34,711 bases of DNA from Melioribacteraceae bacterium (lineage in GTDB: Bacteria; Bacteroidota; Ignavibacteria; Ignavibacteriales; Melioribacteraceae). A program made the translations under genes and the position numbers. Below are positions 1 through 8,766 of this stretch, piece after piece. A model generated the notes under the pieces. The model worked only from the letters and a program-made list of their open reading frames with translations. It was not told the origin of the DNA and did not search any database. Position 1 is the stretch's first letter. The number at the start of each line of letters is the position of its first letter. The stretch spans positions 1 through 34,711 of the forward strand of contig JALNXG010000042.1 in assembly GCA_023230485.1 (NCBI GenBank). The letters are read 5' to 3'.

Positions 1-119
1 GGCAGCTAAAGCGTAATTATATTCGCCAGTTACTATTTTTGCCGTTGTTTTACGTGACCACGGAATCACGACACGCAGTTCAAAGAACAATTAACTCCGT
101 CGAAGCCAATTTCACCCCC
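1..119 (-). ncRNA. ssrA: tmRNA (ssrA), 5' part; 3' part lies outside the window
   Basis: Transfer-messenger RNA, which rescues stalled ribosomes by adding a degradation tag. Read on the minus strand from 119, the sequence opens with GGGGGTGAAATTGGCTTCGA followed by CGG, the hallmark 5' end of tmRNA that pairs with the 3' acceptor part. Near the window edge, an ATAGTA stretch (31-36) precedes the tag frame. Codons at 27 down to 1 read Gly-Glu-Tyr-Asn-Tyr-Ala-Leu-Ala-Ala (GEYNYALAA). The ending NYALAA is typical, and a Gly-Glu start is usual in Bacteroidota-type tmRNAs. The resume codon is taken as GGC at 27-25 by analogy; the preceding ACT is the less likely alternative. The stop codon, pseudoknots and tRNA-like 3' half fall beyond position 1. 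The mature 5' end lies one base after the stop codon of the upstream adenosyltransferase gene, so the RNA may be processed from a shared transcript or driven by a promoter inside that gene. Confidence 0.95.
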
Positions 120-120
120 A

Positions 121-675
121 TTATATTTTTCGTGGGGACCAGATATTTTCGGATTTCCCTTGTTTGTGATTATAATACCTTGCTAATACAAATAAGTAAT
201 CCGATAGTCTATTTAAATATACAACTATAATGTGATTAATGTTTCCGTTTCGTTCCAATTTTACTACTTGTCTTTCTCCTCTTCTACAAACTGTCCGAGC
301 AATATGAATAACCGCCGAAAATTTACTGCCACCGGGAAGAATAAAATTTTTAAGTTCAGGAAGCTGCGAATCTAGTTCGTCAATTAATGTTTCTAATTTC
401 TCACATTCATTATCAGAAATACGAGGTACCCAAGAATTATTTTTATCTTCCAATGGTGAAGCGAGATCAGCCCCGAGATTAAATAAATCCGCCTGTATTT
501 CTACAAGATGTACCTTTAGTTCTACAATTTCGCATTCTTCAATTGCTAATCCGATTACAGAATTTAATTCGTCAACCGTTCCATAAGATTCAATTCTAAG
601 ATCGTCTTTCCAAACTCTCGAACCTCCAAATAAGGAAGTTTCTCCGCTATCACCGGTTTTAGTATATATTTTCAT
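121..675 (-). CDS. pduO: PduO-type ATP:cob(I)alamin adenosyltransferase
   Basis: Transfers the adenosyl group of ATP to cob(I)alamin or cob(I)yrinic acid a,c-diamide, making coenzyme B12; cytoplasmic. The 184-residue length is normal for the PduO/MMAB family. The N-terminal ATP-binding loop TKTGDSGETSLFGG is at residues 5-18, followed by the KDD..R.ESYGTVDELNS signature at about 23-40. The second family signature, ILPGG...A..H.ARTVCRRGERQVV, lies at about 110-140. It is the last protein gene of a minus-strand run after the dipeptidase, lipoprotein and ygfZ genes. Its ATG lies inside the end of ygfZ (17-base overlap), suggesting translational coupling. Its TAA stop ends one base before the 5' end of ssrA. 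No other cobalamin biosynthesis gene is in the window, so it probably serves corrinoid salvage; that last point is inference. Confidence 0.93.
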   Translation of the reverse strand: MKIYTKTGDSGETSLFGGSRVWKDDLRIESYGTVDELNSVIGLAIEECEIVELKVHLVEIQADLFNLGADLASPLEDKNNSWVPRISDNECEKLETLIDELDSQLPELKNFILPGGSKFSAVIHIARTVCRRGERQVVKLERNGNINHIIVVYLNRLSDYLFVLARYYNHKQGKSENIWSPRKI

Positions 676-1687
676 AATTAAATGGTAGATCCGTAATAGT
701 TAATTCTATCTTCCCGTTTCCGTTATTAATAAAATATTTATTCTCTTCCGTTAAGAACTTTCTCTTTACAATCCCCAAGCCAATCTGCTTTTTGAACAGT
801 TCCGAATATGTAAAGCTTGTTACCAAACCCACTTCATTATCTTCGTAATCAAAAATTTTTGACGGTAATTCAACATCAAACTCTTTTTCAAAAACAAACC
901 CTTTCATTACTCGCTGAACTTTATCATAAGTATCGAGCCTAGCAATTACTTCTTGACCTATATAACAACCTTTATTAAAAGATACTTCACTAATTAATCC
1001 ATTCTCATGTGGATTAATTGAATCATTTATTTCAAAAGGTTGTTTCGGTATTCCATTTTCTATTCTATAAGATTTATATAACGAATCAGGGATAATTGCT
1101 GTTTCATAAAAACTTTTATTCTCATTTAGATAATCTATTATTTTTTCAGAATCAAGTGAAGATAATATTAAATAGCTAAAATCAGCTCCATTATAAGAAT
1201 CCTTAAACAAATAATTTTTTACTCCATCAATTTCAAAAGTGATATAGTTATTATCTTTTAGTTCAAGGAACTTATCGCCTAAAAATAAAGAAAGAAATCC
1301 GGTAGATTGTTCACCTAATACTTCAACCAACGAAAATTCATTTGAAGCACATTTAGGAATTATATCCTCTGTTATTATATACCTTGTTATCCAACTAAAG
1401 AGCTTGTTTTTTTCGCAGCCATTGCCAACTAAAAAACAACCATCTTCATTGACTAATACATGAGTACGATCAATAATTCTTCCCTTTTCATTAGTAAACA
1501 GAGTTACTGCTTTGCTTAATGGTTTCAAGGACTTCAATGAATTAGTAGAAACACGATGAAGATAATCAAGTGTGTCTTTCCCCTCCATTCCAATAACCAT
1601 TTTATTAGGATGAACTTTAAATGAAACCCCTTTAATATATGTCAGATACTCCTGCCGTTTATTTATTGATTCATTTTCTATAAACAT
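659..1687 (-). CDS. ygfZ: YgfZ/GcvT-like folate-binding protein
   Basis: Member of the YgfZ/IBA57 family, which resembles the T protein of glycine cleavage and uses tetrahydrofolate to help assemble or repair Fe-S clusters in certain enzymes. The family signature KGCYIGQEVIARL is clear in the C-terminal half (about residues 240-252) and includes the conserved Cys. The longest frame opens with a GTG at 1693. An ATG at 1687 sits about six bases after an AAAGGG ribosome-binding-like run and gives 342 residues, so I chose that start. The gene begins 11 bases after the lipoprotein stop and its end overlaps the adenosyltransferase start. Many Fe-S enzymes could be its client; nothing here identifies one. 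Confidence 0.88.
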   Translation of the reverse strand: MFIENESINKRQEYLTYIKGVSFKVHPNKMVIGMEGKDTLDYLHRVSTNSLKSLKPLSKAVTLFTNEKGRIIDRTHVLVNEDGCFLVGNGCEKNKLFSWITRYIITEDIIPKCASNEFSLVEVLGEQSTGFLSLFLGDKFLELKDNNYITFEIDGVKNYLFKDSYNGADFSYLILSSLDSEKIIDYLNENKSFYETAIIPDSLYKSYRIENGIPKQPFEINDSINPHENGLISEVSFNKGCYIGQEVIARLDTYDKVQRVMKGFVFEKEFDVELPSKIFDYEDNEVGLVTSFTYSELFKKQIGLGIVKRKFLTEENKYFINNGNGKIELTITDLPFNYENIY

Positions 1688-1698
1688 TACCACCCTTT

Positions 1699-2541
1699 TT
1701 AATATTTTCTGAACCAGCGTGAATTAGATTTTGTAATATAAAGTTTTCTATCCTGACTCCAATAAAATGGAATGGAGTCCAATACTCTGATATAGCGAGT
1801 AGAATCGATAAAACGAAATTCATAATAATCAGGAAATTTGTCATTATTAACATCAGCCATAGTTCTCTTGTGAACTAATGCAATATAAGTTTCCATAAGA
1901 TGAGGGGGTTGAGTTAATCCATCAACCATAAAGAAATTATAATTACGATGACCGGAAATAATTCCATCCTCGTAATTCAATTCAATATATTTTATATTTT
2001 TTGGTTTCCAAGACTTTAAAGTTATTTTTCTGAATCCGCCATGAATCGGGACTTCAGAACGCCAAACTTCACTAAACGATTCACCATCGCACTTGAACAA
2101 TACAAGAAACATCAAAGCAGTACCCAGCTTTGTACTATCAAGATTAATATAGCTTGAAGAAAAACCGGTAATGTTTTTTGGCTCAACAATTCTTTCGCCT
2201 GCTTTTGAAGTAGTTAAAAGCGAAAAAACATATTGTTCGCTTTGCTCTTTATAGTAAACTACTGCCGCACGTGGGAGAGAATAAGTATATTCAGGTTCAG
2301 TCATTAACAGTGAAGTACCTGCATCATAAGTATCCAATACATACTGCCTCAAGGCAATCGTATCGCAAGGGAATCTATTTTTAGTCTGTTCGGCTGCAAT
2401 TGAGATATTCTTATCCCGCAATTCTTCCGTTTTTTCGCCAGAATGTGCTGCATCACCTGATTCCTGAGATGAATCTCCGCCGCATGATATAGCTATTAGC
2501 ATTAATGGAAGAAACACTATTATTAATTTATAGAGTTTCAT
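1699..2541 (-). CDS. Exported lipoprotein of unknown function
   Basis: I do not recognise the family. The 280-residue product starts with Lys residues, a hydrophobic stretch and then Cys20 in IAISCGG, a plausible lipoprotein signal followed by a Gly/Ser/Asp/Glu-rich linker (about 21-45). The mature part has many Tyr, Phe and Thr residues suggesting a beta-rich fold. Near the C-terminus DVNNDKFPDYYEF (about residues 229-241) has the Asp-x-Asn-x-Asp spacing of calcium-binding EF-hand or FG-GAP loops. The gene follows the M20 dipeptidase by 11 bases and precedes ygfZ, so it is probably cotranscribed with both. It is likely anchored in the inner or outer membrane facing the periplasm or surface. 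Its function cannot be assigned from sequence alone. Confidence 0.8.
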   Translation of the reverse strand: MKLYKLIIVFLPLMLIAISCGGDSSQESGDAAHSGEKTEELRDKNISIAAEQTKNRFPCDTIALRQYVLDTYDAGTSLLMTEPEYTYSLPRAAVVYYKEQSEQYVFSLLTTSKAGERIVEPKNITGFSSSYINLDSTKLGTALMFLVLFKCDGESFSEVWRSEVPIHGGFRKITLKSWKPKNIKYIELNYEDGIISGHRNYNFFMVDGLTQPPHLMETYIALVHKRTMADVNNDKFPDYYEFRFIDSTRYIRVLDSIPFYWSQDRKLYITKSNSRWFRKY

Positions 2542-2552
2542 TTAACCACCAT

Positions 2553-3920
2553 TTATTTATTTGCAAAATCATTCAAAAAATAAGCAGAGCTTAAAAGCCC
2601 TTTCTGCAAATTTTCTATTCTAAAATGTTCATTCGGCGAATGTATATCATCCGAATCCAAACCAAATCCCATTAATACAACCGGTGCATTTAATTGTTTT
2701 GCAAATTCAACTACTATCGGTATAGAACCGCCTTCACGTGTGAATACAGCCTTCTTCTTAAATGCCTTGGCAACTGCATCCGCAGCAATCTTCATTACTT
2801 CATTTTCAATTGGAATAACCACCGGAAACCCACCATGTAATGAAGTTACTTTTACATGAACATTCTTGGGAGCGATAGACTTAACATATTTTTCAAAAAG
2901 TTTAGCAATCTTTTCCGGTTCTTGGTTCGGAACTAAGCGCATACTGATTTTTGCGGATGCTTTAGATGGTAATACCGTCTTAGCACCTTTTTCTGTGAAT
3001 CCACCAATTATACCATTGCAATCTAAAGTCGGACGTGACCAAAGTCTTTCTAATGTAGAATAACCTTTTTCGCCAAATAGTTCCTTAACTCCTAAGTCCT
3101 TAGCATATTTTTTATCAGAAAAATTAAGTGTCTTAATATTTTCTTTCTCATTTTTAGTTGCCTTGATTACAGCATCATAGAATCCTGGAATCTTAATTTT
3201 TCCATTTTCATCTTGGAGCTTAGAAATAATTCTAGCAAGCTCGTTAATCGGATTAGCCACAGAACCACCAAAACTTCCTGAATGTAAATCTCTATTAGGT
3301 CCAATAACTTCGAGTTCCATATATGTCAATCCTCTAAGACCGTAACTAATAGTAGGAATACCTGCAGCATACATACTTGTATCCGAAATTAAAACCGCAT
3401 CGCATTTCAAAAGTTCCTTTTGTTCTTTTAGGAAAGGATATAAATTATCACTCCCGATTTCTTCTTCACCTTCGAGAATAAACTTAATATTCAATGGAAG
3501 TTCACCATTGATTTTATTGAATGCTTCTACTGTCTTTAAATGAATAAAATTTTGTCCTTTATTATCATTAGCACCGCGAGCATAAATTTTGCCGTCTCTT
3601 ACTTCCGGTTTAAATGGAGGACTCTTCCAAAGTTCAATAGGATCAACAGGCTGTACATCATAATGCCCATATATTAAAACGGTTGGTTTTCCTTTTTGAC
3701 TGAGATTTTCACCATAAACAATCGAATGCCCTTTAGTCTTGAAAATTTTAGTCTTTTTCATTCCAGCATCTTTTAATTTCTGCTGTAAGTATAAAGCACA
3801 TTTCTGCATATCATCTTTCTTAGAATCTAACGTGCTAATACTTTCTATTTTAAGATAGTCGAACAGTTCATTAACGTATGAATCAAAATTACTTTTAATG
3901 TGATTTAATACTTTCTCCAC
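2553..3920 (-). CDS. M20 family zinc dipeptidase/carboxypeptidase
   Basis: Metallopeptidase of the M20 (ArgE/DapE/carnosinase) family, probably a cytosolic dipeptidase. The metal-site motifs occur in order: GHYDVQP (about residue 85), ARGANDNKGQ (about 114-123, bridging Asp), EGEEEIGS (about 150-157, catalytic Glu), SDTS (Asp ligand) and a C-terminal DIHSPNEHF (His ligand). RDLHSGSFGG is the conserved dimerisation-domain His region. About 455 residues is the usual length. The longest frame opens at a TTG at 3932, but a GAGGTG ribosome-binding site precedes a GTG at 3920 by seven bases. That GTG gives an N-terminus starting (M/V)EKVLNHIKSN, as in relatives, so I use it. The gene leads the minus-strand set that continues into the lipoprotein, ygfZ and the adenosyltransferase, and it diverges from the LPS permease genes. 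Confidence 0.92.
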   Translation of the reverse strand: MEKVLNHIKSNFDSYVNELFDYLKIESISTLDSKKDDMQKCALYLQQKLKDAGMKKTKIFKTKGHSIVYGENLSQKGKPTVLIYGHYDVQPVDPIELWKSPPFKPEVRDGKIYARGANDNKGQNFIHLKTVEAFNKINGELPLNIKFILEGEEEIGSDNLYPFLKEQKELLKCDAVLISDTSMYAAGIPTISYGLRGLTYMELEVIGPNRDLHSGSFGGSVANPINELARIISKLQDENGKIKIPGFYDAVIKATKNEKENIKTLNFSDKKYAKDLGVKELFGEKGYSTLERLWSRPTLDCNGIIGGFTEKGAKTVLPSKASAKISMRLVPNQEPEKIAKLFEKYVKSIAPKNVHVKVTSLHGGFPVVIPIENEVMKIAADAVAKAFKKKAVFTREGGSIPIVVEFAKQLNAPVVLMGFGLDSDDIHSPNEHFRIENLQKGLLSSAYFLNDFANK

Positions 3921-4057
3921 AAAACACCTCAATCATTTGGTTTTAGAAAATGTTAGTATTACTTTTATCAAACAATTATAATAATAAAATATTTACATAA
4001 AAAAAATCTTAAAAATATATTAATTTGCATCATTCAATATACTAATATAACTAAAAC
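3921..4057. promoter_or_regulatory. AT-rich divergent promoter region between dipeptidase and lptF
   Basis: This 137-base stretch separates two divergently read operons and must hold promoters for both. It is nearly all A and T. On the plus strand TATACT (4038-4043) and TATAAC (4046-4051) are -10-like, with TTGCAT at 4025-4030 as a poor -35. If TATAAC is used, transcription would begin almost at the GTG start of lptF, giving a leaderless message. In keeping with this, no Shine-Dalgarno sequence precedes that GTG. The promoter assignment is weak; what is firm is only that both operons start here. Confidence 0.4.
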
Positions 4058-5422
4058 GTGATATTATTCAGATATATAATAAAAGAGCATCTAACGCCAT
4101 TCCTCTTTGCTGTCTTTACCCTGATGTCGGTATTCTTACTTCAATTCATGATGAAGTTCGCCGATAAATTGGTAGGTAAGGGATTAAGCATATGGATTAT
4201 AATTAAATTGGTCGCTTATAACTTAGCGTGGATGGTTGTATTAGTAGTTCCAATGGCAACTCTGATAGCTACTCTTATGGCATTCGGGACAATGTCCCAG
4301 AATAATGAAATTGCTATCTTAAAAGCATCAGGAATAAGTTTATATAAGATGATTATTCCTCCCGTGCTCTTAAGTATTTTATTAGCCGGTCTATTAGTTT
4401 TATTTAATAATCACGTTTATCCCGATGCTAATCATCAAGCACGTTTATTAATGCAGGATATATCGAGGAAAAAACCAACTCTTTCTTTAGTCCCCGGTGT
4501 TTTCTCTCAAGAAGTTAGTTCTTACTCAATTTTAGCACGCGAAGTGGATCAAAATTCAAATGAACTCAAAGACGTTACTATTTATGATAATACATATCTT
4601 CCTAAGATTAATATAGTTACTGCTAAAACAGGTAAAATCTTTTTTTCAGTAAAATCTAAGAAATTAATTTTAGATCTCTATGATGGTGAAATTCATGAAT
4701 CTAATTACATGCAGAAAGAAAATTATAGGAAGCTGATTTTTGAACGTCATAAAATAACTATGCCCGGAGATCAGTTTACATTCGAGCAATCTGCACCCGG
4801 TGGACCAAAGGGAGATCGTGAATTAGGGGCTTCTGAAATGTTAGTTATTACTGATAGTCTTGAAAATATAAATAAAGAATTAACGAGTGACTTTAATAAA
4901 ATTGTTAATTCTTTTAAGATAAAGAAAATTCCTAATTCACATAACGGTGAAAAAATAAGTAATGAGTTTCTAATCTATCGCGTTGCCGAAAAAATCAGGA
5001 ATCAGCAAAGTTTAGTAATGAGTAATCTTGATCGGATTCAATCCAACATACAAGAATCAAATAGCTTTTGGGTGGAGATTAATAAAAAGTATTCTTTACC
5101 GGTTGCCTGCATTATTTTTATTTTTATCGGTGCGCCTCTTGGAATAATGACACGCAAAGGCGGTTTCGGAATTGCCGCAGGTATCAGTTTATTCTTCTTT
5201 TTGATCTATTGGGCATTTTTGATAGGAGGAGAAAAATTAGCAGACCGAGGTCTCTTCTCTCCATTCTGGGGAATGTGGAGTGCTAATATTATAATGGGCA
5301 TCTTTGGTGTAATTCTGACGGTCAAAAGTGCTAAAGAAGCAATATTCTTGAATTTCGATTTCTTCAAAAAATTTATTCCGAAAACATGGCGTGCCGAGGG
5401 ACCTGTTAATGAAAATAATTGA
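4058..5422 (+). CDS. lptF: LptF/LptG-family LPS export permease (first copy)
   Basis: Inner-membrane permease of the LptB2FG transporter, which extracts LPS from the membrane and feeds the Lpt bridge. The 454-residue protein has the family layout. Three N-terminal membrane segments lie at about 12-32, 52-80 and 98-118, with the conserved NNEIAILKASGISLYKM stretch between them. A long periplasmic beta-jellyroll domain covers about 125-335, and three further segments at about 348-365, 370-390 and 400-425 follow. The start GTG has no clear ribosome-binding site. The stop overlaps the next permease gene by 14 bases. Its periplasmic part is longer than in the second copy. Calling this copy LptF rests on order and on the MILFRYI.KE N-terminus; the ATPase LptB is not in the window. 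Confidence 0.88.
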   Translation: MILFRYIIKEHLTPFLFAVFTLMSVFLLQFMMKFADKLVGKGLSIWIIIKLVAYNLAWMVVLVVPMATLIATLMAFGTMSQNNEIAILKASGISLYKMIIPPVLLSILLAGLLVLFNNHVYPDANHQARLLMQDISRKKPTLSLVPGVFSQEVSSYSILAREVDQNSNELKDVTIYDNTYLPKINIVTAKTGKIFFSVKSKKLILDLYDGEIHESNYMQKENYRKLIFERHKITMPGDQFTFEQSAPGGPKGDRELGASEMLVITDSLENINKELTSDFNKIVNSFKIKKIPNSHNGEKISNEFLIYRVAEKIRNQQSLVMSNLDRIQSNIQESNSFWVEINKKYSLPVACIIFIFIGAPLGIMTRKGGFGIAAGISLFFFLIYWAFLIGGEKLADRGLFSPFWGMWSANIIMGIFGVILTVKSAKEAIFLNFDFFKKFIPKTWRAEGPVNENN

Positions 5423-6491
5423 TAGGTATTTAGTAAAACAATTTCTCGGTACTTTATTATTCGGAATATTAGCATTCACACTTCTATTCGTTGTGATAGA
5501 TATGATGGAGAATCTCGATGATTTCATTGATCAGAATGTACCGGCAGGATTAATTTTTGAGTATTATTTTGTTTTTATGCCTGAAATAATTCGATTGATG
5601 ACACCGGTTTCAATTCTTTTATCTGCTTTATTTACTTCGGGAAAAATGTCCAATCTTAATGAGCTTACAGCATTAAAAGCAAGCGGAGTAAGCATCTATC
5701 GTTACATGGTACCATTCGCAATTACTGCATTTTTTCTTTCTCTCGGATCTGTTTATTTTGGCGGCTATACTGTCCCCGCTGCTAATAAGCACAAAATATA
5801 TATAGAGCAGACCTATATGAAAAAGGGGATTGTTTATGCCGGGAGTAATATCTATTTCCAAGATTCAAGAAATAAAATAGTTACAATAAGTCATTTTGAT
5901 ACTCAAGAAAATCAAGCTTCGCAAGTAAGCATACAAACGTTCAATCCTGATAATACTACTAAAATGATTCAACGCATTGATGCAGTTAGAATGCGCTATG
6001 ATTCGTCTACAACTACATGGACTTTATTTGAAGGGATTGTAAGGAGCTTTACTGACTCCACAGAACATGCCGAAAGCTTTCCTACTAAAGTAGTTAAGAA
6101 TATTAATTTTAGTCCGATGGATATTATTAAAAAGCAGACAAAACCTGAAGAGATGACTTTAACAGAATTATCTGAATATGCCGCCGAGCAAAGCAGAACA
6201 GGTAATGACCCAACCAATATTCAAATAGAATATCATTCTAGGATTGCTTATGCTTTTGCGGGAATTATTGTCGTGCTATTCGGAATACCAATTTCTGCTA
6301 ATAAGAGGAAAGGCGGCTTGGCTATGCAATTCGGCGTTAACCTATTGATTACTTTTATTTATTTAGTATTTATGAAAGTAAGTCAAGCCTTTGGAAAGAA
6401 TGGAGTTGTAAGCCCTTTTATTACTGCTTGGATAGCTAATTTTATTTTTCTGATCGGTGCACTAATTAATATATATAGGGTTCGTAAATAG
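5409..6491 (+). CDS. lptG: LptF/LptG-family LPS export permease (second copy)
   Basis: Partner permease of LptB2FG. The 360-residue product has three N-terminal membrane segments (about 10-32, 52-72, 93-116), each side of a NLNELTALKASGVSIYRYM coupling stretch. A periplasmic domain covers about 125-265 and three C-terminal segments follow (about 270-290, 300-320, 330-352). The longest frame opens upstream at a GTG (5391). I use ATG 5409 because it gives the standard MKIIDRYLVKQF N-terminus. It overlaps the previous stop by 14 bases, typical of coupled translation of a stoichiometric pair. Its stop TAG is immediately followed by the stop of the convergent cyclase gene, leaving no intergenic base. 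Confidence 0.88.
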   Translation: MKIIDRYLVKQFLGTLLFGILAFTLLFVVIDMMENLDDFIDQNVPAGLIFEYYFVFMPEIIRLMTPVSILLSALFTSGKMSNLNELTALKASGVSIYRYMVPFAITAFFLSLGSVYFGGYTVPAANKHKIYIEQTYMKKGIVYAGSNIYFQDSRNKIVTISHFDTQENQASQVSIQTFNPDNTTKMIQRIDAVRMRYDSSTTTWTLFEGIVRSFTDSTEHAESFPTKVVKNINFSPMDIIKKQTKPEEMTLTELSEYAAEQSRTGNDPTNIQIEYHSRIAYAFAGIIVVLFGIPISANKRKGGLAMQFGVNLLITFIYLVFMKVSQAFGKNGVVSPFITAWIANFIFLIGALINIYRVRK

Positions 6492-8762
6492 TTATTTACT
6501 TTTTAGAACGAACACTCCATCCCAATCTTCATCCGGTTTATTATTTATAAAATAATTACATCGTTCAATAAAAACTTTCGATGCTTCATCTGAATATTTT
6601 TCAAAGCAATCATTAAAAATTATTATTGCTTTTTCGAATTTTTGATTTCTATAAAGAGCAAGTGCATTTGAGAATTTATCTATGAACGAAAATATTTCCG
6701 GCTCTACTTCATCTTTAGTAGAAAATAATTCATATATGTTAGTTTTGATCTCTTTGCCTTTAACTTTTATAGAATCCAATTCCCTAGTAATAAAATCATC
6801 TTTAATAAGTTCATAAGTATTTTCTCCAATTAATATGCAAGTAGAATAAACCTTATTCACCGATTCTAAACGGGATGCTAGATTTACGTTATCTCCCATG
6901 ACGGTATAGTCAAATCTTTTAGAGCCGCCAATATTACCTACTATTACATTTCCTGAATTAATACCAATCCTTACAGAAAGATTATTTTCATTACTAAGAG
7001 AAAACTTTTTATTAAGCTCAATTAACTTTTTTTGCATTTGAAGAGCAGTGGAGCAAGCATTAATAGCATGCGTTCTTAATTCAATTGGAGCACCCCAAAA
7101 CGCCATTATCGCATCGCCAATATATTTATCCAAAGTTCCTTGATTTGATAAAACAATTTCAGTCATTACTGATAAATATTCATTAATAAATGAAACTAAT
7201 TCTTCCGGTTTTTTTGATTCAGAGATTGATGTGAAGCCTGCAATATCGCTAAATAACATTGTAAGTTCTTTTCTTTCTCCACCTAGTTTAAGTTTTGCAG
7301 GATCGGATATTAATACGTTTACAAAACTCTCCGATACATATTGCCCAAACATCCCTTTAATTAAATTCTTCTGTTTTCTTTCAATAATAAAATTATATGA
7401 TGTTGCGGTTATATATGATATTAACAATGCTAAGGATGGACTTACGACATTAATTAAAATACTATGCTTTCCAAAAAGATATATAGAGAAAAGATAAATT
7501 GAATAAATAAGCAATAGCACTATTACGATTGACAGAATTTCAATCGCTAAACTTAATCGCAGTTTAATTTTTTTAGTAAACGAAATTAAATAAAACGAAA
7601 AAAATGTAATTAAAAATAGAATTATAAATTCAGTAACAAAAGATTCTCCATAAATAAAATCCTTATCAAGAATATTTTGGATCGTAGTTGCATGAATTTC
7701 TACACCGTACTGAAAATTATCCCCCTGTATCCCTGTTGGAGAGAGGGAAGTTGCAAATATATCCCTATCCTCGGGCATAGTAGAACCAATAAGAACGATT
7801 TTGTCTTTGAATATTCCCTCGTCCTTAATCAAGTCCCAATTATTTAATTCACTTTCATAATATATTTCATCAGTAGTCTTAAATGTACTATCATCAATTA
7901 TTTCAACGAATTTATAATAAGGGAAACTCCTTAAACCTGAATAGTAATTAATAAGAATATCAGAGTGATCGAACATCGGGATATTGATAGAATCATACAA
8001 AAAATAATTGTCATTTTTTGAAGCAACATAACCAGATGATTTATTAAAAAATTTATTTAATACTGCAAAGCTAAATGAAGGAACAAGAAAAGAATTTTTA
8101 AGATCATATCTGTCTTCAAAATATGGTTTATATTTTCTATAAATTTGGTCATTGTCGCTAAAGAGATTTACTATCCCAATCTGGATCCCTGGTTGATAAA
8201 AAATGTTTTGAAAGTTCTGTTTTATTAAGCCGGTAGTGGTATCATAGGAAATAATCTGAGTTCTATCTTTACTGCTTCTATTTTTCCAAAACCCCGATTC
8301 TAAATCAAGTAACATATTTTGTTTTTCGTAATCCAATTTACCTGCAAGAACTACATTATTATATTTCCTAATTGCACTCATGAATAAGGAATCGTTTACC
8401 GAATTGAATCTATCACGGTCTGACATTAAAATATCGATACCGATTACCTTTGCACCGGCTTCGGATAGATTTTTAATTAATTTAGCATAAAGAAACCGGG
8501 GCCATGGCCAGGCATTATAAGGAGCTGGTATTTGTGTGTAGGAATCTTTTTCTATTTCTATGATAACAACTTTCGGATTTTCAATCCCTTTTTTGCCTCT
8601 CACTTCAAATCGTTTATCAATAAGATTTAATTCTATATTTTTGATAAATGACAATTGGAAAAGATAATCTTGAGTAATTATCAAGACCAATAAAAATGAG
8701 AGAAGAGCAATACCGAACTTAACTATTTTTTGTGAAATAAATTTCTTGAAAAATATTTTCAT
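6492..8762 (-). CDS. CHASE2 sensor - class III adenylate cyclase, membrane-bound
   Basis: Receptor-type nucleotide cyclase making cAMP from ATP. Domains of the 756-residue protein are: a membrane segment (13-32), an extracytoplasmic CHASE2 sensor (about 40-370), three membrane segments (about 374-395, 405-430, 434-458), a class III cyclase domain (about 495-650) and a C-terminal helical TPR-like tail (about 690-756). Metal-binding Asp506 (LFSDIAGFTS) and Asp550 (DKYIGDAIMAFWGAP) are present. Lys546 and Thr620 occupy the base-selecting positions, and Asn627 and Arg631 the transition-state positions. The Lys/Thr pair marks an adenylate cyclase of subclass IIIb, some members of which respond to bicarbonate. 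All catalytic residues are intact, so it should be active. It is the last gene of the tight four-gene set with the barrel, FecR and Fn3-like proteins (4-base gap to the barrel gene). Its ligand is unknown. Confidence 0.93.
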   Translation of the reverse strand: MKIFFKKFISQKIVKFGIALLSFLLVLIITQDYLFQLSFIKNIELNLIDKRFEVRGKKGIENPKVVIIEIEKDSYTQIPAPYNAWPWPRFLYAKLIKNLSEAGAKVIGIDILMSDRDRFNSVNDSLFMSAIRKYNNVVLAGKLDYEKQNMLLDLESGFWKNRSSKDRTQIISYDTTTGLIKQNFQNIFYQPGIQIGIVNLFSDNDQIYRKYKPYFEDRYDLKNSFLVPSFSFAVLNKFFNKSSGYVASKNDNYFLYDSINIPMFDHSDILINYYSGLRSFPYYKFVEIIDDSTFKTTDEIYYESELNNWDLIKDEGIFKDKIVLIGSTMPEDRDIFATSLSPTGIQGDNFQYGVEIHATTIQNILDKDFIYGESFVTEFIILFLITFFSFYLISFTKKIKLRLSLAIEILSIVIVLLLIYSIYLFSIYLFGKHSILINVVSPSLALLISYITATSYNFIIERKQKNLIKGMFGQYVSESFVNVLISDPAKLKLGGERKELTMLFSDIAGFTSISESKKPEELVSFINEYLSVMTEIVLSNQGTLDKYIGDAIMAFWGAPIELRTHAINACSTALQMQKKLIELNKKFSLSNENNLSVRIGINSGNVIVGNIGGSKRFDYTVMGDNVNLASRLESVNKVYSTCILIGENTYELIKDDFITRELDSIKVKGKEIKTNIYELFSTKDEVEPEIFSFIDKFSNALALYRNQKFEKAIIIFNDCFEKYSDEASKVFIERCNYFINNKPDEDWDGVFVLKSK

Positions 8763-8766
8763 TAAG

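Noticed and set aside
39..230. Plus-strand open frame of 63 codons
   Set aside because: It lies antisense to the tmRNA and the end of the adenosyltransferase gene and has no family features.
5206..5527. Two minus-strand frames of 89 and 96 codons opposite the lptF/lptG junction
   Set aside because: They overlap two well-supported membrane permease genes and show no recognisable protein features.
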